A stretch of DNA of 64,000 bases from Pseudo-nitzschia pungens (taxonomy: Eukaryota; Bacillariophyta; Bacillariophyceae; Bacillariales; Bacillariaceae): NCBI GenBank assembly GCA_037355855.1, contig CM074766.1, positions 2,914,001 through 2,978,000 on the forward strand, read 5' to 3'. The number at the start of each line of letters is the position of its first letter. Position 1 is the first letter of the stretch. The notes beneath the pieces are model-generated. The model did no database searches and had not been told where the DNA came from. It was given only the letters and a program-made list of their open reading frames with translations. Positions 11,346-22,933 of this stretch are shown here, in pieces. A program made the translations under genes and the position numbers.

Positions 11346-12350
11346 TTGAATACCGGTACGGTACCCAAGGTTAAACGAAGCAGTACTCATTCATTTCCCA
11401 TGTGAACATTATTTCTTGAGATCGCATTGTTGAAAATAATTGTCCTTTCTAGCGATGAAATAATAATAATGTAACCCATTCCCAAAAACGTATTCCGTAG
11501 TAGTACATTTTTTCAACGGTCGTGTCACACATAGAAAATACATTTTTGGGAGAGGTGTTAGTCTCATATTTTAAAAGATGCAAAATCGGAATAAAAACAC
11601 ATCTAAAGTTTTGCAGCAGTGAGCACACGACTGTGTAGATTTTCGGAGTGCATATTTTGCAAACGGAATCGTGGTGTCAAGAGAGACGGCATGCATGCTA
11701 GTAGAGGTTTGCCATTCGACACTTAATCAAACGGACATGGGGAAACCGAGCAATACAACGCGATACTCCATCCAGCGTTATTCAATACTCAAGCAATCAA
11801 GGTGCAAGCAAGGTGGTGATAGTTGATTCAGTTGCAGCACTATGGAACACCAATCCCAGGAGCAGCTAGCACCATTAGATGGAGCAGCAGCAACAATGGA
11901 GAGACCAAAGGACCTCAACAGCAGGACTATGGTTGACAAAACAATGCAATCGACCGATCCAGTGCAACAGCGACGAGAAGGAAAAAACGCTACAGCAACA
12001 ATAACTCCAAGCGTTTGACGTGTAACATGCTAGCGTAGGCTAGTATTAACCGAATATAAAGATATGCATGTATGCGTATCTGGTATGTATAGACAGGCAT
12101 GCAGGGAAGAGCGATTGTACAATTAAGGTTACATACAAGATATATGTTATATACAAAGATGGATATTATATGACGAGGTCGCGATGACATCATTGCTCAT
12201 TATTCCCTCTCTTTAAAATGAATCCCATCTCGTAAAGTATGAAATAATACTCTTTTTAATATTACTCCGAATTTCTACTTTAGAGTGTTACACAGTAGTA
12301 ATTAATGTCTGCTTCACGTAGGAACAGTAGTAGAATTCAGTACTGAACTC
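11346..12350. other. AT-rich spacer upstream of gypsy remnant
   Basis: No gene is supported. The stretch 11820-12010 is rich in CAA/CAG triplets and may be the decayed leader or gag start of the retrotransposon just downstream, but it has no continuous frame. No LTR could be identified. Confidence 0.4.
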
Positions 12351-12510
12351 TTAAACTAACAAAACAAAAGGAACTATCGATAGCCTCAACAACAGAGGCA
12401 CCAATACCCTCCAACAAGCTCCTCTTCTTCCACCATGGCAGGCCTTTACAGAGATAACCCCCATTGCTTACAAGAGCTCCTTCGATTGAACCAAGCCCAA
12501 ACTCTTCACC

Positions 12511-13011
12511 TTGTACAATGTCGATGAAGACAAAACCGACAGCATGAAGGTCCCACTCTTCACAGAACAAGGAGGCTTAGAAGAGCTACTCTTTGTGGAG
12601 GAGTCTTTCCGAAACGCCGCTAATATCCTCCAACTACCAATCAACAAATATCTGACACACTTCAGTTGCTGTCTCACCACTGACGCTCAGAGCAAATGGA
12701 ATGACATGATCAGGGATCCCCTGGACCCAACTCTTGCAAGCGCAACTCAAACTACAGCAAAGGGAACCACAACAAGAAGAATTCCAATCCCTGTAGTAGG
12801 ATCCCCGGCCACAACCATGATTGGTCCAAATGTCCAAACAACCGGTTCTCCAAGAATCACAATAAGGGATCCAATAAGGGCCCCCACAATAACACTGAGT
12901 CCTTCCACACTAGGAGCATCGATGGGGAACTTGTGTGGCTCCCCTGGAACATTATGGAAAAAGTTTTTTTTGAGAAAATTTCCATATTCATGCGCGTTTT
13001 GCGCTCATTGA
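12511..13011 (+). pseudogene. gag remnant with zinc knuckle
   Basis: The frame from 12511 encodes a capsid-like segment (SKWNDMIRD, preceded by a Leu-rich stretch). From about 12753 another frame carries a knuckle-like IPGHNHDWSKCPNN with an upstream Cys, followed by an Asn/Lys-rich stretch (FSKNHNKGSNKG), typical of gag in diatom gypsy elements. The switch between frames and the lack of a continuous protein mark it as broken. Confidence 0.7.
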
Positions 13012-13042
13012 AATTGACATAATTTTTAGTAACGGCTGTTTT

Positions 13043-13230
13043 TTGCAAGAGTTTGGCAACTACACCATAGATAGGCAACAGGCAAGTCTCTTCCATTCCC
13101 CCAACTGCAAATATGATCTCATACTAGGCAGAGACTTCCTCCACCTAGCGAAGATCAATCTCCTATTCAACAAGGACGCAGTACAGTGGATGGACAGAAC
13201 AATTCCAATGAAAGATACCTCTCTATACCA
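13043..13230 (+). pseudogene. Retroviral-type aspartic protease C-terminal remnant
   Basis: Frame 13043 encodes CKYDLILGRDFLHLAKINL then W-M-D-R-T-I-P-M. The YDLILGRDFL block followed by a conserved Trp and IPM is the C-terminal half of the gypsy protease. The catalytic DSG/DTG half is not seen in frame upstream. The downstream homology moves to the RT frame. Confidence 0.65.
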
Positions 13231-14091
13231 TGCAGCAAACCACACCATGCTCATGGAAGAACCCTTGAAGACGCTGAACTCTTTGCTGATGATCCTTCCT
13301 TTCCCGATCCATTCAAGTCCAAGGTTATCCTTGACAGAGCCTATCAAGAAACTGATCCATCCACAGTAGCACAGCAACAATCCCACATGTCCGAATCAGA
13401 GCAGCAACAGTTCCAAGCAATACTGAACAAGTATCCAAATGTCTTTAATGGAGAACTTGGCAAATATCCTCACAAGAAGATCTCTCTAAGACTGAAGCCC
13501 GGATCCAAACCCATACACAAGAAGCCCTATCCAGTTGCATACAAAAGAGAAGACCTATTCAAAAGGGAGCTCCACAATCTTTGTCATGATGGAGTCCTCA
13601 AGTGTTGCACTGGACCGGCTGAGGAATGGGTGTTCCCGACCTTCATAGTCCCAATGAAGGACAACGGAGTTAGATGGGTGTCAGACTTCAGAGAACTCAA
13701 TGAACTACTTGAGAGAAGACCATATCTGATACCACGGATACAAGATATCATGAACAAGAGAGGCAAATACACTCACTTCACCAATATTGACTTGTCCATG
13801 CAATACTACTGCTTTGAACTCGACGACGCAAGCAAGAAACTCTGTACCATAGTCACCCCATATGGTTGCTATGAATACCAAAGACTACCAATGGTGGGAG
13901 TTAAAGTTTCTCCAGACGTTGCTCAACAACTCATGGAAGACATACTACAAGACACTGACTGCACTGTTTACATTGATGATATTGGTGTCTGGACTAATGG
14001 ATCCTTTGACCTCCACATGAAGACCATTGACAAGATCCTAGACCGGCTCAACCAAAATGGACTCAAGTGCAAGCAACCCACTCAAGTGTGA
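13186..14091 (+). pseudogene. Ty3/gypsy reverse transcriptase remnant
   Basis: 301 residues. The RT blocks are in order: a linker with KYPNVFNGELGKYPH, then FPTFIVPMKDNGVRWVSDFR, FTNIDLSMQYYCFELDD, YGCYEYQRLPM and the catalytic YIDDIGVWT (Asp pair retained). The frame ends at 14091, while homology continues one frame on (NPLKCDWAV, FFLGYWMTP). The catalytic residues look intact, but the element as a whole is broken. Confidence 0.85.
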
Positions 14092-14518
14092 TTGGGCTGT
14101 ACAAGAGACTGACTTCTTCCTTGGATATTGGATGACTCCTACAGCAGTTAAGCCTTGGAGAAAGAAGATTGAAGCCATCCTACATAGGGATAGGCCTCGC
14201 ACTGTAACCCAAGTCAAGTCCTTCCTAGGAGCAGTCGGATACTACAGGGATATGTGGCCTCGCAGATCTCATGTCCTTGCTCCTCTCTTTGATATTACCA
14301 GTGGTCCAAAGAACAACACTCCTCAACCAGCTGCCATCAAAGTCAAGCAAAGGAAAGCTCCTTTGGCCTTCGCTTGGGGTCCTGCTCAAGACAAAGCCTT
14401 TCAAGAGATGAAAGCAATGGTAGCAGCAGCAGATGTGCTGAACACGCTCCAACTGCTGGGTCGTAAAGAAGCAATCGAACCGGACACAGCCACCATGACG
14501 GTAACAAAAACGGAATGA
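14057..14518 (+). pseudogene. RT connection / RNase H start, truncated
   Basis: This frame carries the region after the RT palm: KPWRKKIEAILHRDRP, VKSFLGAVGYYRDMWPRRSH, LAPLFDIT and FAWGPAQDKAFQEMKAMV, which leads into RNase H in gypsy elements. The expected RNase H core does not follow; the peptide becomes unrelated and stops at 14518. Integrase is absent. Confidence 0.8.
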
Positions 14519-14519
14519 A

Positions 14520-15634
14520 TCCCCCAAGCGCAGTGGCATAGTCAACAGCAGACAGTTCCAACACCACTCCTGACGCCCAGTGGGGACGGAGCAGTTTCCG
14601 CAAGCCCTCAGATGTGGGATCCTGCTGGTGGCAACTACCTGCGACAACATCATGACTGATCCAACGTGGTGATGTAGAATATGATGTGTTCCTCTACTAC
14701 TAGTCCAACAGTTGTTGTACTACTACTTCAAAACCTGTTCTTGTTGTTCTCCTATTGTGGTGTTGCCTGTCCTTGGCTCTTGTTCCATGTAGTCTTTCTA
14801 TTGTCATCGTTCTCGGACTTCTTCGTGTCCATCTCTTTAGCAGTTGCTTCTGCTGTCGACGACATCTTTGCTAGTACTAGTATCAGCAGCAGTTCCGTCT
14901 TCTTTTATTGATTTCTTTATGTTGAAATCAAAACACTTCCGCGGCTCCTGCTTCACTAGATGATGAATATGCAAGTAGAGGTTATGTGTTGATCAGTAAA
15001 CGACTTTGAATTGATTAGCATGATCATATTCTAATGAAATCAAATACTTCGTAATCAACAAAAGTGAGATTCTCTTTCGATGAAGCGTAGTGTAATCTTT
15101 TTCTGTTTCTTTTTTTTCTCGTCACGTCTGTACGTTGTACGTCCAACAGTTCGATCCTCTGACATCTCTGGTGTCATTGGAATGTTCCCGGCACTGCGGT
15201 GATCGTGACATCGGAAAGCAGCAGCGAGCAGTGAGCGAGCAGCGTGCGGCAGATCGGAGAATCGATACCAGCCGCGTCGATGAAGTGCGTTGTGTTGGAG
15301 GAGTGATACGAGCAGCAAGAGCAGCAAGTAAATCAGGCGACTCAAAATCAATCCAGCATCTTGGAACGTCCAACGGCAGCGACCGAATCAATCCATCCAT
15401 CAATCCATCAATCCATCCATCGATCGATCGATCGATCCTCCAGCGGGGCGCGAATGGCAGAGAAGCGTCGGTGAAACATCCATCGGCGCGCGTTATTTTT
15501 TTTCGGTGGCGGCAGCGTCCGCGGCAGCGACCGTCTCCCATTCCGCAATTCCCGATCGGTCGCAACGAAATCCATCCGTTCTTTCCCGTTGCGTGCGCAC
15601 CGGCTCGACATCCATCTGCCAACGGTTCGAAACC
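14520..15634. other. Spacer 5' of DNMT5
   Basis: No gene is supported. It contains decayed sequence possibly from the gypsy element (to about 14660), CTACTACT-type tracts, and an (ATCC)n / GATCGATCGATC microsatellite at 15386-15436. The last ~400 bp become GC-rich and probably form the DNMT5 5' UTR. Confidence 0.5.
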
Positions 15635-18600
15635 ATGGCACGCAAAAGCAAGAGCAGCGGCAGCGGCGGCAGCGGCAAACGAAAGGCAAGGGACGACGCC
15701 TTCCCCGGCATCGCCAGAGACGGAATGCCGAATCGATCGCGAAGGGCTTCCGGATCCGAAAATCCTTCGGTGGGGTCTACTACGATGGAGTTGTGATATC
15801 CGACGAGACGCTAGTGGAAGAATCGAATCGAAGCAGCAAACTCGTCGCTGTTTGGCGAGTCAAATATCTCGAGGACGACGACGAGGAGGACCTGACGCGC
15901 GAAGAATTGTTGAAATGGAGAGTTTGCGCGCCGGCGAGAAAAAAAGAGAGCGGATGCGAGAACATTTGCAAAAACAACAACCAAAGCGAGAACGACGAGG
16001 TCACGGACAGGGTCGGGAGCAGCGAAAAGGGCACCGGCAACAAAAACAGGAGGGGGACCGGCAACGGAATGGAAATGGAACGGCAAACATGACGGAAACG
16101 GCAAACACGACGGAAAGAAGTTCTCGTGGCCGCGTCCGAAAAGTTGTGAATTACAAAGAAATGGAGGAGGTTGCGGATACCGAAGAAAATGGCGAGGAGG
16201 ACGCCTTTGACGATGATTCGAGCCGGGGTTCCGACGGCGGGATTGCCGATGATTACGACATCGATGATGACATTGATGATGGCGATTACGATTACGATTA
16301 CGATGACGATTATTTGTTGCTGGATAGTGTCGGTGCGAGCGCAAGGCAACGAGGCAGGAAACGCAAGGTCGGCAAGAACACCGACAAGATCAAAGACGAG
16401 ACTCCCAAGAAAAAAGTCAAGATGAGCGATGATTTCAAACCCTTCAACAATCCCCAGAATTACAATCTGACGTACGATCAGGTGGCGGAGACCGAGGAAT
16501 ACTTCGATCCCTGCGGTTTGGAGGCGCACGACGATATCATCGAGGGCCTCATGCAAGAACAGTTTCTGAAGCTGGGAAAGCTGTGGAGCAGGAGAACCAA
16601 ACCGGCGCAACATCGCGACGGAAACAACGGCGGTGGGAGTGGCGGTGGCATTCGACTGATGACGGCATGCAGTGGCACGGATGCGCCGGCATTGGCTCTG
16701 CAGATGTTTGAGGAGATCGCCGAACGCTACAGCGTGGAATTCCCTCAGAAACACCTCATGAGTTGCGAAATTGAACCGTAAGTAAAAAAAAAAAAAAAAA
16801 AACACGCGCGACGATGATGATTCTAATACTATGATCCCGAACGCAAAACCACCAATCGGGGGGGGAGTGGCTGGCTGGCGATAGCAGATTGCGATACGCG
16901 GTGCGGATCGATTCGATTCGATAGCCACCATCCGAGTTGAGAGCCAGAGCGAAACGCGATTCTCGATCGGGCTCGTTCGAGCGAGGCGAAACGGAAGCGG
17001 CACTCTGGCGACGAGCGAGCGGGACGATACTATACTCAACCGTGCACCGAGCGTCGGTCTCGCCGAGATGGAACACGGGGTCGCATTCGAGATCCCATAC
17101 GAATACTGCGATGCGATGCGATGCGATGCGAAATGCGTTGCGAGCGTCGAATCCTATATCGAATAATAGCGCGAGGATCGAATGGAAGATCGGAAACAAA
17201 ATGAACCGAGGCGGGATACAAGAAGCAGCGACAAACTTTTTCGCGGCGCAAGTAGTTTGCGACTCTCGATAAGCGACAACCAACAATCTCGGAGCGACAC
17301 GTTCGAGCGGCGATGGTTCTATCGTATTGCGAAGCTCATTTTTGTCGTTTTTTCTTCTCCCGGCTCGTCGTCCTTCCTCTCGAAAGATTCAAACAGGCAT
17401 TCATACAAAACAATTTTGATTCGACCATTTACCCCGACATTGGAAAATTGACAACGACCGAAACACCCAGAGATATCTTTGGAATCGAGTCTCCGCTTCC
17501 GAAAGATTGCAACCTTTTTGTAGCGGGGACTGTCTGTAAGAACTTTAGCATGCTTCGAGGCACGTACAAAATCGACATCGAAGACAAGGGAGCTTCCGGC
17601 GAAACGTTTCTTGCCGCGGTAGACGTTCTGGAGAAAACAACGCCCAAATGGTGCATATTTGAAAACGTCATCCCGGCGCCGTGGAAGAAAATGGCAGGAG
17701 TACATAACGGGGAGAGTCCCAATCTACCTCGATCCCAATTCAACGAAAAAATTGAAGGGTGTCGGCAAGAGCGAAACCGAAGAAAGAAACATTAATTTTG
17801 TGAAAGAGAACGACAGATATGTTGCCGACAAGGTTGGTGGATACTACGGGGTCCGTCCCGGATCGACCTTGGTTGGAATCCATCGTCACGCTACGGGGAA
17901 AATGGAGCGGATCAATACCTGGTCTCACACGGGAAAGAACAAATGCGATCTTCATTCGATAAACAAACATTTCAAGTGCGTGGCAAAGAGTGAGGTCGAA
18001 ACAGATCTTCTTGTATTCGAAAAGCCGTGCACTTACTGTACCAAACTACTCAAGGTTGACACAAAGGACTTTGGATTACCCCAAACCAGACAGCGATGTT
18101 ACTTATTGATTTGGAGGAACGATGAGGATGATGTTGAAGACGACCTAGGAACCTACATGGAATGTCTCGTAAATCATCTCAAATCACCGGCAAAACATTC
18201 TCTCGAAAGTTTCTTGCTCGCAGAGGACCACGAAATCGTGCGTGTCTTCCGCGAGGCACTTTTGTCGGGACCCGGAAGGTATACCGCAATGGCTGGATCC
18301 ATGCAGCCATACTTTTGGGGTATAAACAGCAATGACTTGAAACATCACAAGATCGTTCGCCAAAAATCTGGCTTTGACGATCTGACAAGATTTACAACAA
18401 GCTGGGGTCCAAAAAATACGTTCAAGGTTCCCCCTCACTATTGGTATGAGTACATGCTCACCATGAGCGCTCCTCAACACACAAAGTCAATTATTGATAT
18501 TCATGCAATGTCAGCCATGAGAGATGCGGAAGGACACGATTCAAACTTTTCTAGTTATTTCTGGAATATAACACAAAATCCTACCAGGGAGAGGCACCGC

Positions 18601-21600
18601 GGTGCCAAGTCTGGTGTAGCTGGGTGTATCACTCCAGGAGGTGAGATATTCCTCCCACATGTTGGAAGAATTCTTTTGGGTCCTGAGAAATTATTGCTCC
18701 AGGGTATACCTTATTTCCGACTCCGTCATGGCAACGAAACGGAGGTGAACATGTCCGGATCTAGCCGGTAATGCAATGTCGCTCACGGTTGTTTCGGCTT
18801 GTATGCTGAGTGTTCTTTGTGCCGATCGGTTTCGTACGGAATGCAAGGCAGAATTTAAGCGATTGAATAAGGGTAAGGATGGTGCACCAGCACGTGATAT
18901 TATCGAAACAACAAAGGATGTTGTATTGGAAAAATGCTTCCATACAAGAAAAGGATAAAATTCAAACGGGTCCTTCATTTGAACCACCAAAGGGGGATGA
19001 CTCCCTTGCTGTCTTTGAAGAACTTTCACGCATGTCCGAGGAAGCTCACTCCTGCATCGATCCTTTGTACATGCGAGAGCAGTGGAAGAATTGCCAAGCC
19101 ATCTTCTGGAAAATTTGTCCAATGCAAAGGATGCACTATCACTCTTTGCGCCAACTGTGTCGGATATTACAATTTATCATCGCATGAAAAGTACATAACG
19201 GAAATGAAGTTTTCGACCGGGGCCCGTTGTGATCCTAATACATTTCGAAAAGATTTGTTGAGCATACTCCCCGCACAACTTTACTTCCCTGCTGCGTCTA
19301 TCGAGACGCTTTGTGACATTCAGAATGATAAATATGGTGCCAAGGGACTTGATAAATTTATTTTCAGTCGCACTCAATTGAGAAGGGAACGCAAAAGATG
19401 GAAAGCTATTTACGCTGCCAAGACGGATCACGGTATGGGTAGAAATGTTGCCCAATTAGAGTTGAATGTAGGTGGATTGGATGTGACTGCAACAAATGAT
19501 TGCAAAAAACACAAGGATGTGACGGAAAATGGTGTATCTTCCGTTTCGAATGACATGGATACTGATACCGATACTAATGATGCAAAGATTACAGAGGGTT
19601 CCTATGGGCTTTCTGCATTGTTGTATTGTTTTCAACCAACAAGGGACGGGAAACGGGGAAGAATCCAAGCGTGCGCTAGACTGAAATTCCCGAAAGGTGC
19701 GCATAGATCTACTGTAAAGTGGGAAAGCCGTCAAGGGGAGAGAATTCTGACTTGTTCACTGAGTGGTTATGATCCAGAGGCATCTACTCGAATCAAGATG
19801 GGCATTCTCTCCTGCGCACAAAACATTCTGGAAAACACTATACAGAGAAAGCATCGAGATCGTGACATTAAAAAATACGGTGAACTTGGTCGGAGGAGAT
19901 GGCAATACCCAAAAGGATGGCAAGAATGGCCAACGAAAATTGATGTTTGCAATGTTTCACAAGAGGTCGACGGCTTGTATGAAAAACTCTCTTGTCGTCA
20001 TACTGCACCGCATTCTGCACTCTGGAGGAAGGAGTCCGCCGAAGGCAATCTGTACATTGCATTGAAGCCGAATGTGAGTCGCACAGGACCTGATGTAGGA
20101 GTCATAACATCGTCTCCAAACGTTCATGACGATGTAAGCATCAAATTAGTCCTGAACGAAATGTGGCAACCATCAGATCCGCTACAAAAGAACTTTCAGG
20201 AAGTACCCAAATGTAAAGAAATAATGTGGAAACGAATGGAGTCTTTTCAAGTGATTACTCCAAATTGTGAAATTGTTGTTCAAAGTGGGGAATATGTAAA
20301 AGATCCAGCACCCAATGAGAAAGTACTCATTGCAACAATCAATGGGGTTTCTAATTATTCAATAAATCTGTTGATGTCACATTCAGAATCAGACAAACTG
20401 AACTTGTTTGACGGGATAGATGGCATCAAAACTTGTCGCCTCTTTTCAGCCTTTTTTGCACCTGTTCTCGAGAAGCACGGGAGTGTAGGCATCTCGTATA
20501 ATTTGGACGATGAAGACGCTTGGGAAGATCTCACGTCAAAAAATCCAAAATTTGGTCACGACGAAGAAATTCTCCCCTTGATGCCTCAAGAACGATGGTA
20601 CAAGGACGAGCAACGCAGTGAAGTAAAGAAGAAAGATGTTTATGTGCGCCGCCCAGATCCAAACGAGAGTTGCGAGTTCAAGATGAAAATAATGAATCGT
20701 CCCCATGCATGGGAAGTCTACGCAATCAAAACTAAGAATGCGGTGGAAGTGACGATGCGGCCTCATGTTCTCGCTCAGCTCTCCGCCCATGCGTTATTGG
20801 CAAAGCGAGGCCTGGAGGAAAACGAAAACGTAAAAATGCAGTATCGTCTGTCCAACATTCGGTCCCAAGCAGATCCCAAGGTTGATGAGTTCCGAATTTG
20901 CAATACGGATGATTTGCCAGAAACCATTGAAAGTGATTTCAAGGAAGGCATGGAATTGTACCGTCGGCAGCGGCAAGCTTTGACCAAGCTTTTGCACATT
21001 GAGAAAGGGAAGGCGATCTATCAAGAGACAGAGATGAGCGAACAAGGACTGCCTGGTACTTGTTGGACCATCACAACTCGTGCATCAAGAAATGTTCCGA
21101 TAAACGGCGGGGTTTGCGCCGATGCTATTGGCGCTGGCAAGACGGTTGTATCGATTGCACTTATTGTCAAAGGACTGGAGAAGTCACGGCGAACTCTGAA
21201 GAAGAAAAGGAATGTCATGGAAAGCGCAGCAACACTAATTGTCGTGCCACCGGCACTGATCAACCAATGGCACGAAGAATTCAATAAATTTGTGGACGAC
21301 AGTCTTGAGCTGAAGGTGTTGAAAATATACGGCACTGAGAATCTGATAGAATACACCGTGGAGGAAATACTTTCTGCCGACGTCGTAATAGTCCCGGTCG
21401 ATATACTGGAGGGGAATGGGAAGACGGCAAAACAAAGAGGAATGTATCTCAAACATCTCTTTCGGTTTACCGCATCCAATCTGGACCGTCGTGCCCAAAA
21501 AAATCTCAGCACCGAGTACGATTTGAAAAAAGCGCCAACCCTGCAACGATTTTGGGGGGCCCGAGAAAACATCGGTGTCAAGGGGGTGTGGCTTTCGGCA

Positions 21601-22933
21601 GGAAGCAGTGATCCCTACGACGGCGCCATGCAAAGCCAAGTGAAGAAGGACGACTGTGGATTCTTCACCGACCGATACACGGAGATTATCGAGCTGCTCA
21701 GAACCAAATGCGGTGGCAAAATCGATCGTGGCACAACGGGGGTGCCACTGGAATTCTACCGATGGGAGAGGATCATTGTCGACGAGATTCACGAGAGTCT
21801 TTGCACGACCAAGGACGAGATGAAGAGCGTGAGGGACGCCAAAAAACGCGGCGGCGACGACGAAGCATTCTTCAGCGAACGGAACCGAGGAGCGGCGAGA
21901 GAGTTTCTGGGAATTGCCCAGTACGATCCCCAGAAACGTCCGCTGCGGGCTCGGGGATGCGTCATTGGTCTGACCGGAACGCCGTTGCTGGACAACGAGA
22001 ATCGCGTCATCGAGCTCGCGAGCCTGATGGGCGGGACCTACATCACGAGCCAGAGGAGCCACTGGAGGAAGCAAGAACGAGAAAGCGGCAGGGACTCCTT
22101 CATTCATCTCTGGTTGGAACCCCAGCGATCACGAATGTACCGGAGGGAAAAACACAACAAGATCGAGGAATGGATGTCGCTTGCCATGAGCCGCAACAAG
22201 GCGCTGGCACCCTCCGTTAACAAAACCGAAGTCCTCCGCAGCATCCAGCTGGGCGAGAAATCCACCGAGGGATTCCTGAATTCCACCCCCAGGGCGATCC
22301 GCAATTTCCACACCATGCCCCCGGATTTCGACGCGAACGCCGGTCAGGATCCCACGGCAATGCTGCACTACAACGCGCAGGTGGAAGAGCGGAAGGAACA
22401 GCTTCGGTCGGTCGTGGCGGAGATTCTGGCGAGGGATTCCACCGCCAAGATCGTCGTCTTTGCCGATGCCAAGTACGGTGGGTACAAGGCCGCGTGCGAG
22501 GCCCTGGGAGAAGACCGCGCCACGTATTTTCTGGCGGACGACGACAACGAGACCAAGAACGAAAAACTCTCGTGGTACAAGACCGTGGACGTGACCGAAA
22601 CCGATCGGAGGCGACCCCGGGTGCTCGTTCTCACCTTTGAGGATTGCGCCGGCCTCAATCTGCAGACCGCGTGCCACAACGTCATTGTGTACGTGCCGGT
22701 GCTATAGCATGGAAGACAATTTTGTCATGGATTGTTCGACGGAACTCCAGGCCATCGGCCGGGTGTACCGGACGGGGCAACCCAACGACGTGACCGTGTA
22801 CCGGATCGTGGTGGATCCTCCCCCGGAACACGACCCGAACGGCGAGGGAACGGTGGATCGATGGGTGATTGGACGAAACCAGTCCGACAATGCCGTGCAA
22901 TTGGCGACCAACGGAGACATGAAAGAATCATAA
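15635..22933 (+). CDS. DNMT5: DNMT5-type cytosine-5 DNA methyltransferase with SNF2 ATPase (several frame breaks)
   Basis: About 2,230 residues in two exons (15635-16778, 17387-22933). After a basic Ser/Gly N-terminus comes a Tudor/chromo-like stretch (FRIRKSFGGVYYDGVVISD), then acidic linker. The methyltransferase follows: motif I MTACSGTDAPALAL, a DNMT5-type motif IV (GTVCKNFS, Cys nucleophile), ENVIPAPW, PQTRQRCYLLIW and motif X DLAGNAMSLTVV. Next are a Cys cluster (FVQCKGCTITLCANC) and a SNF2 ATPase: Walker A ADAIGAGKT, IIVDEIHES, GLTGTPLLDN and QAIGRVYRTGQ. DNMT5 enzymes maintain CG methylation using ATP; nuclear, acting on hemimethylated DNA. Start 15635 was chosen for its aaccATGg context. 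Single-base +1 breaks at 17694-17698, 18757, 18930-18958, about 19055 and 22700-22707, plus two N-terminal breaks (about 15730, 16000-16100), mean no single continuous frame; sequence errors or a damaged allele are the likely causes. Confidence 0.9.
16779..17386 (+). other. DNMT5 intron, 608 nt
   Basis: The donor GTAAGT (16779-16784) directly follows the EIEP coding sequence and a long A-tract. The acceptor ..CTCTCGAAAG ends at 17386. Joining the exons gives ..CEIEPFKQAFIQNNF.., the expected run from motif I toward motif II. The intron is unusually long for a diatom, and an internal stretch (17110-17140) repeats GCGAT. Confidence 0.85.

Larger units (their letters stand above)
12351..14519 (+). 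mobile_element. Decayed, truncated Ty3/gypsy retrotransposon
   Basis: Gag, zinc-knuckle, protease, reverse transcriptase and the start of RNase H follow each other in the usual Ty3/gypsy order, but in different frames with frameshifts between them. RNase H is cut short, integrase is missing, and I found no matching LTRs. Codon use and composition differ from host genes nearby. It is a non-functional relic; the outer boundaries are approximate. Confidence 0.85.
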
